The position numbers and the translations under genes were made by a program. From contig CAXBGS010000012.1 in the NCBI GenBank assembly GCA_963975425.1, forward strand, positions 124,001 to 188,000: a DNA stretch of 64,000 nucleotides, given 5' to 3'. The notes below the pieces were generated by a model. The model was not told the DNA's origin. It saw nothing but the letters and a program-made list of their open reading frames with translations, and made no database searches. This document shows positions 63,302 through 64,000 of this stretch, in pieces. Source of the stretch: CAXBGS01 sp963975425 (GTDB lineage: Bacteria > Planctomycetota > Planctomycetia > Pirellulales > Pirellulaceae). The number at the start of each line of letters is the position of its first letter. Within the stretch, counting starts at the first letter, position 1.

Positions 63302-64000
63302 TTCGACGTACCTTTGCGTTCAAGTCGCACCTTGGCTAAACCGGCCCTATTGTCGACGCGTCGACCAATCGTCGAGTCTAGTGGTTCAGCTTGAAAACTA
63401 TCGTTTCGAATCCCCAGGCGTTGAAACACGCCCAGGTTTTCGATGTCGGGAATTGGTTCTGATGGGTCGGCGCCGGTCATCGATATGGTATTCACGAAGT
63501 CGATCCCGTTACCAACAAATCGAACAGATCCGTCGGCCAGCAGGAAATTCGCACCGTTCGGATGGTAGCTGCCAAAGCCATTGCGCGATGATTGACCTGG
63601 AGGCACCGTTAGATTGTTCTCCGGTGTGACGAACACGGGGATTTGTTCAGACGCAAGTTGAATGGTTGAAGTGGGAATCTCGTTGATTTTCCAATAGACG
63701 CGTCCCAGGCATGTACCCGTGTCTCCAGAAGCAACACCTCGGACGTTGCCAATCCCAACCCACGATGCGCCACCCTGAAACCATGCTCTTTCTCCAATTG
63801 CGATCGTGCTGGATAAGCCGTCGACAATTTGTCGCCTGTGAACATGGCTAGCAACGTAGAACAACCCATTGTTCTCGCCTGTCTTAGTCCTCAGCATCGC
63901 TTGAGGTGTCCTGTTCGACACCGAATAGAGAGGATGGTTCAATTCGAAATACCCGCCGCTACCTACATAAGACGAGCTACCGCCCGATGGCGAATCGCTT
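63298..64000 (-). CDS. DUF1559-family protein, N-terminus outside window
   Basis: The minus-strand frame is open from the window edge (SGGSSSYVGSGGYFELNHPL) to the stop at 63298, about 233 residues. It has IVDGLSSTIAIGERAWFQGG and the C-terminal motif GSYHPNGANFLLADGSVRFV, the H-x9-DG hallmark of DUF1559 proteins. The prepilin start must lie beyond 64000. Its stop overlaps the esterase start by ATGA, so a DUF1559 gene heads this operon as well as ending it. Confidence 0.88.
   Translation of the reverse strand, partial: SDSPSGGSSSYVGSGGYFELNHPLYSVSNRTPQAMLRTKTGENNGLFYVASHVHRRQIVDGLSSTIAIGERAWFQGGASWVGIGNVRGVASGDTGTCLGRVYWKINEIPTSTIQLASEQIPVFVTPENNLTVPPGQSSRNGFGSYHPNGANFLLADGSVRFVGNGIDFVNTISMTGADPSEPIPDIENLGVFQRLGIRNDSFQAEPLDSTIGRRVDNRAGLAKVRLERKGTSK

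Overview
This window looks like chromosomal DNA of a planctomycete, most likely a Rhodopirellula-like member of the Pirellulaceae. The signs are eight DUF1559 proteins with pilin-type N-termini, two periplasmic sulfatases, a giant FG-GAP/dockerin-like protein with the planctomycete N-terminal ESRRLL motif, a membrane Ser/Thr kinase, an octaheme cytochrome with HEAT-like and TPR segments, and weak or absent Shine-Dalgarno sequences at many starts. The organism call is inference from gene content; no rRNA or intact tRNA is present.

Layout. (1) 1-13.4 kb is a tandem array of six DUF1559 proteins and five tiny acidic lipoproteins, mostly on the minus strand, with look-alike GCCTCGC/GCGAGGC hairpins behind several members. 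(2) 13.7-17.0 kb (plus strand) holds a sulfatase, a yeast-type cytosine deaminase and ferrochelatase. (3) 17.0-30.0 kb (minus strand) holds a broken four-helix-bundle gene, a mannose-1-phosphate guanylyltransferase, a multiheme cytochrome, and a compact run GNAT-like - sensor Ser/Thr kinase - GTPase - GTPase - ExbB/MotA-type channel - small secreted protein. (4) 30.2-38.1 kb holds a ROK kinase, an alpha/beta hydrolase, a DEDDh exonuclease-BRCT fusion, a second sulfatase, and a sensor histidine kinase facing a decayed response-regulator gene. (5) 38.4-44.8 kb holds an IS4-type element with an amber codon in its transposase, the giant FG-GAP protein and a truncated second copy of the same IS.

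(6) 44.8-51.7 kb is an accessory island. A 33-bp inverted repeat and a tRNA-like remnant with its own terminator lie upstream of three close or overlapping genes: a nitrilase-superfamily protein with an intact E-K-C triad, an unrecognised helical protein, and a 965-residue protein with an HEVGH zincin motif. This is the best candidate for an undescribed system. It matches no named system that I recognise and differs in base composition from its surroundings. (7) 51.8-54.8 kb is a nest of broken transposons (HTH remnant, IS630 with an A7 frameshift site, IS66 tnpABC truncated). (8) 54.8-58.2 kb holds a lipoxygenase-like protein, a truncated unknown gene, and a ParA/ribbon-helix-helix pair behind direct repeats and a DnaA-box match, possibly a plasmid or integrative-element remnant. 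(9) 58.7-64 kb is a tightly overlapping minus-strand operon that puts two alpha/beta hydrolases and a membrane-anchored protein between two DUF1559 genes, the last one running off the window.

All calls rest on reading the translated sequence and motifs; no database search was possible.
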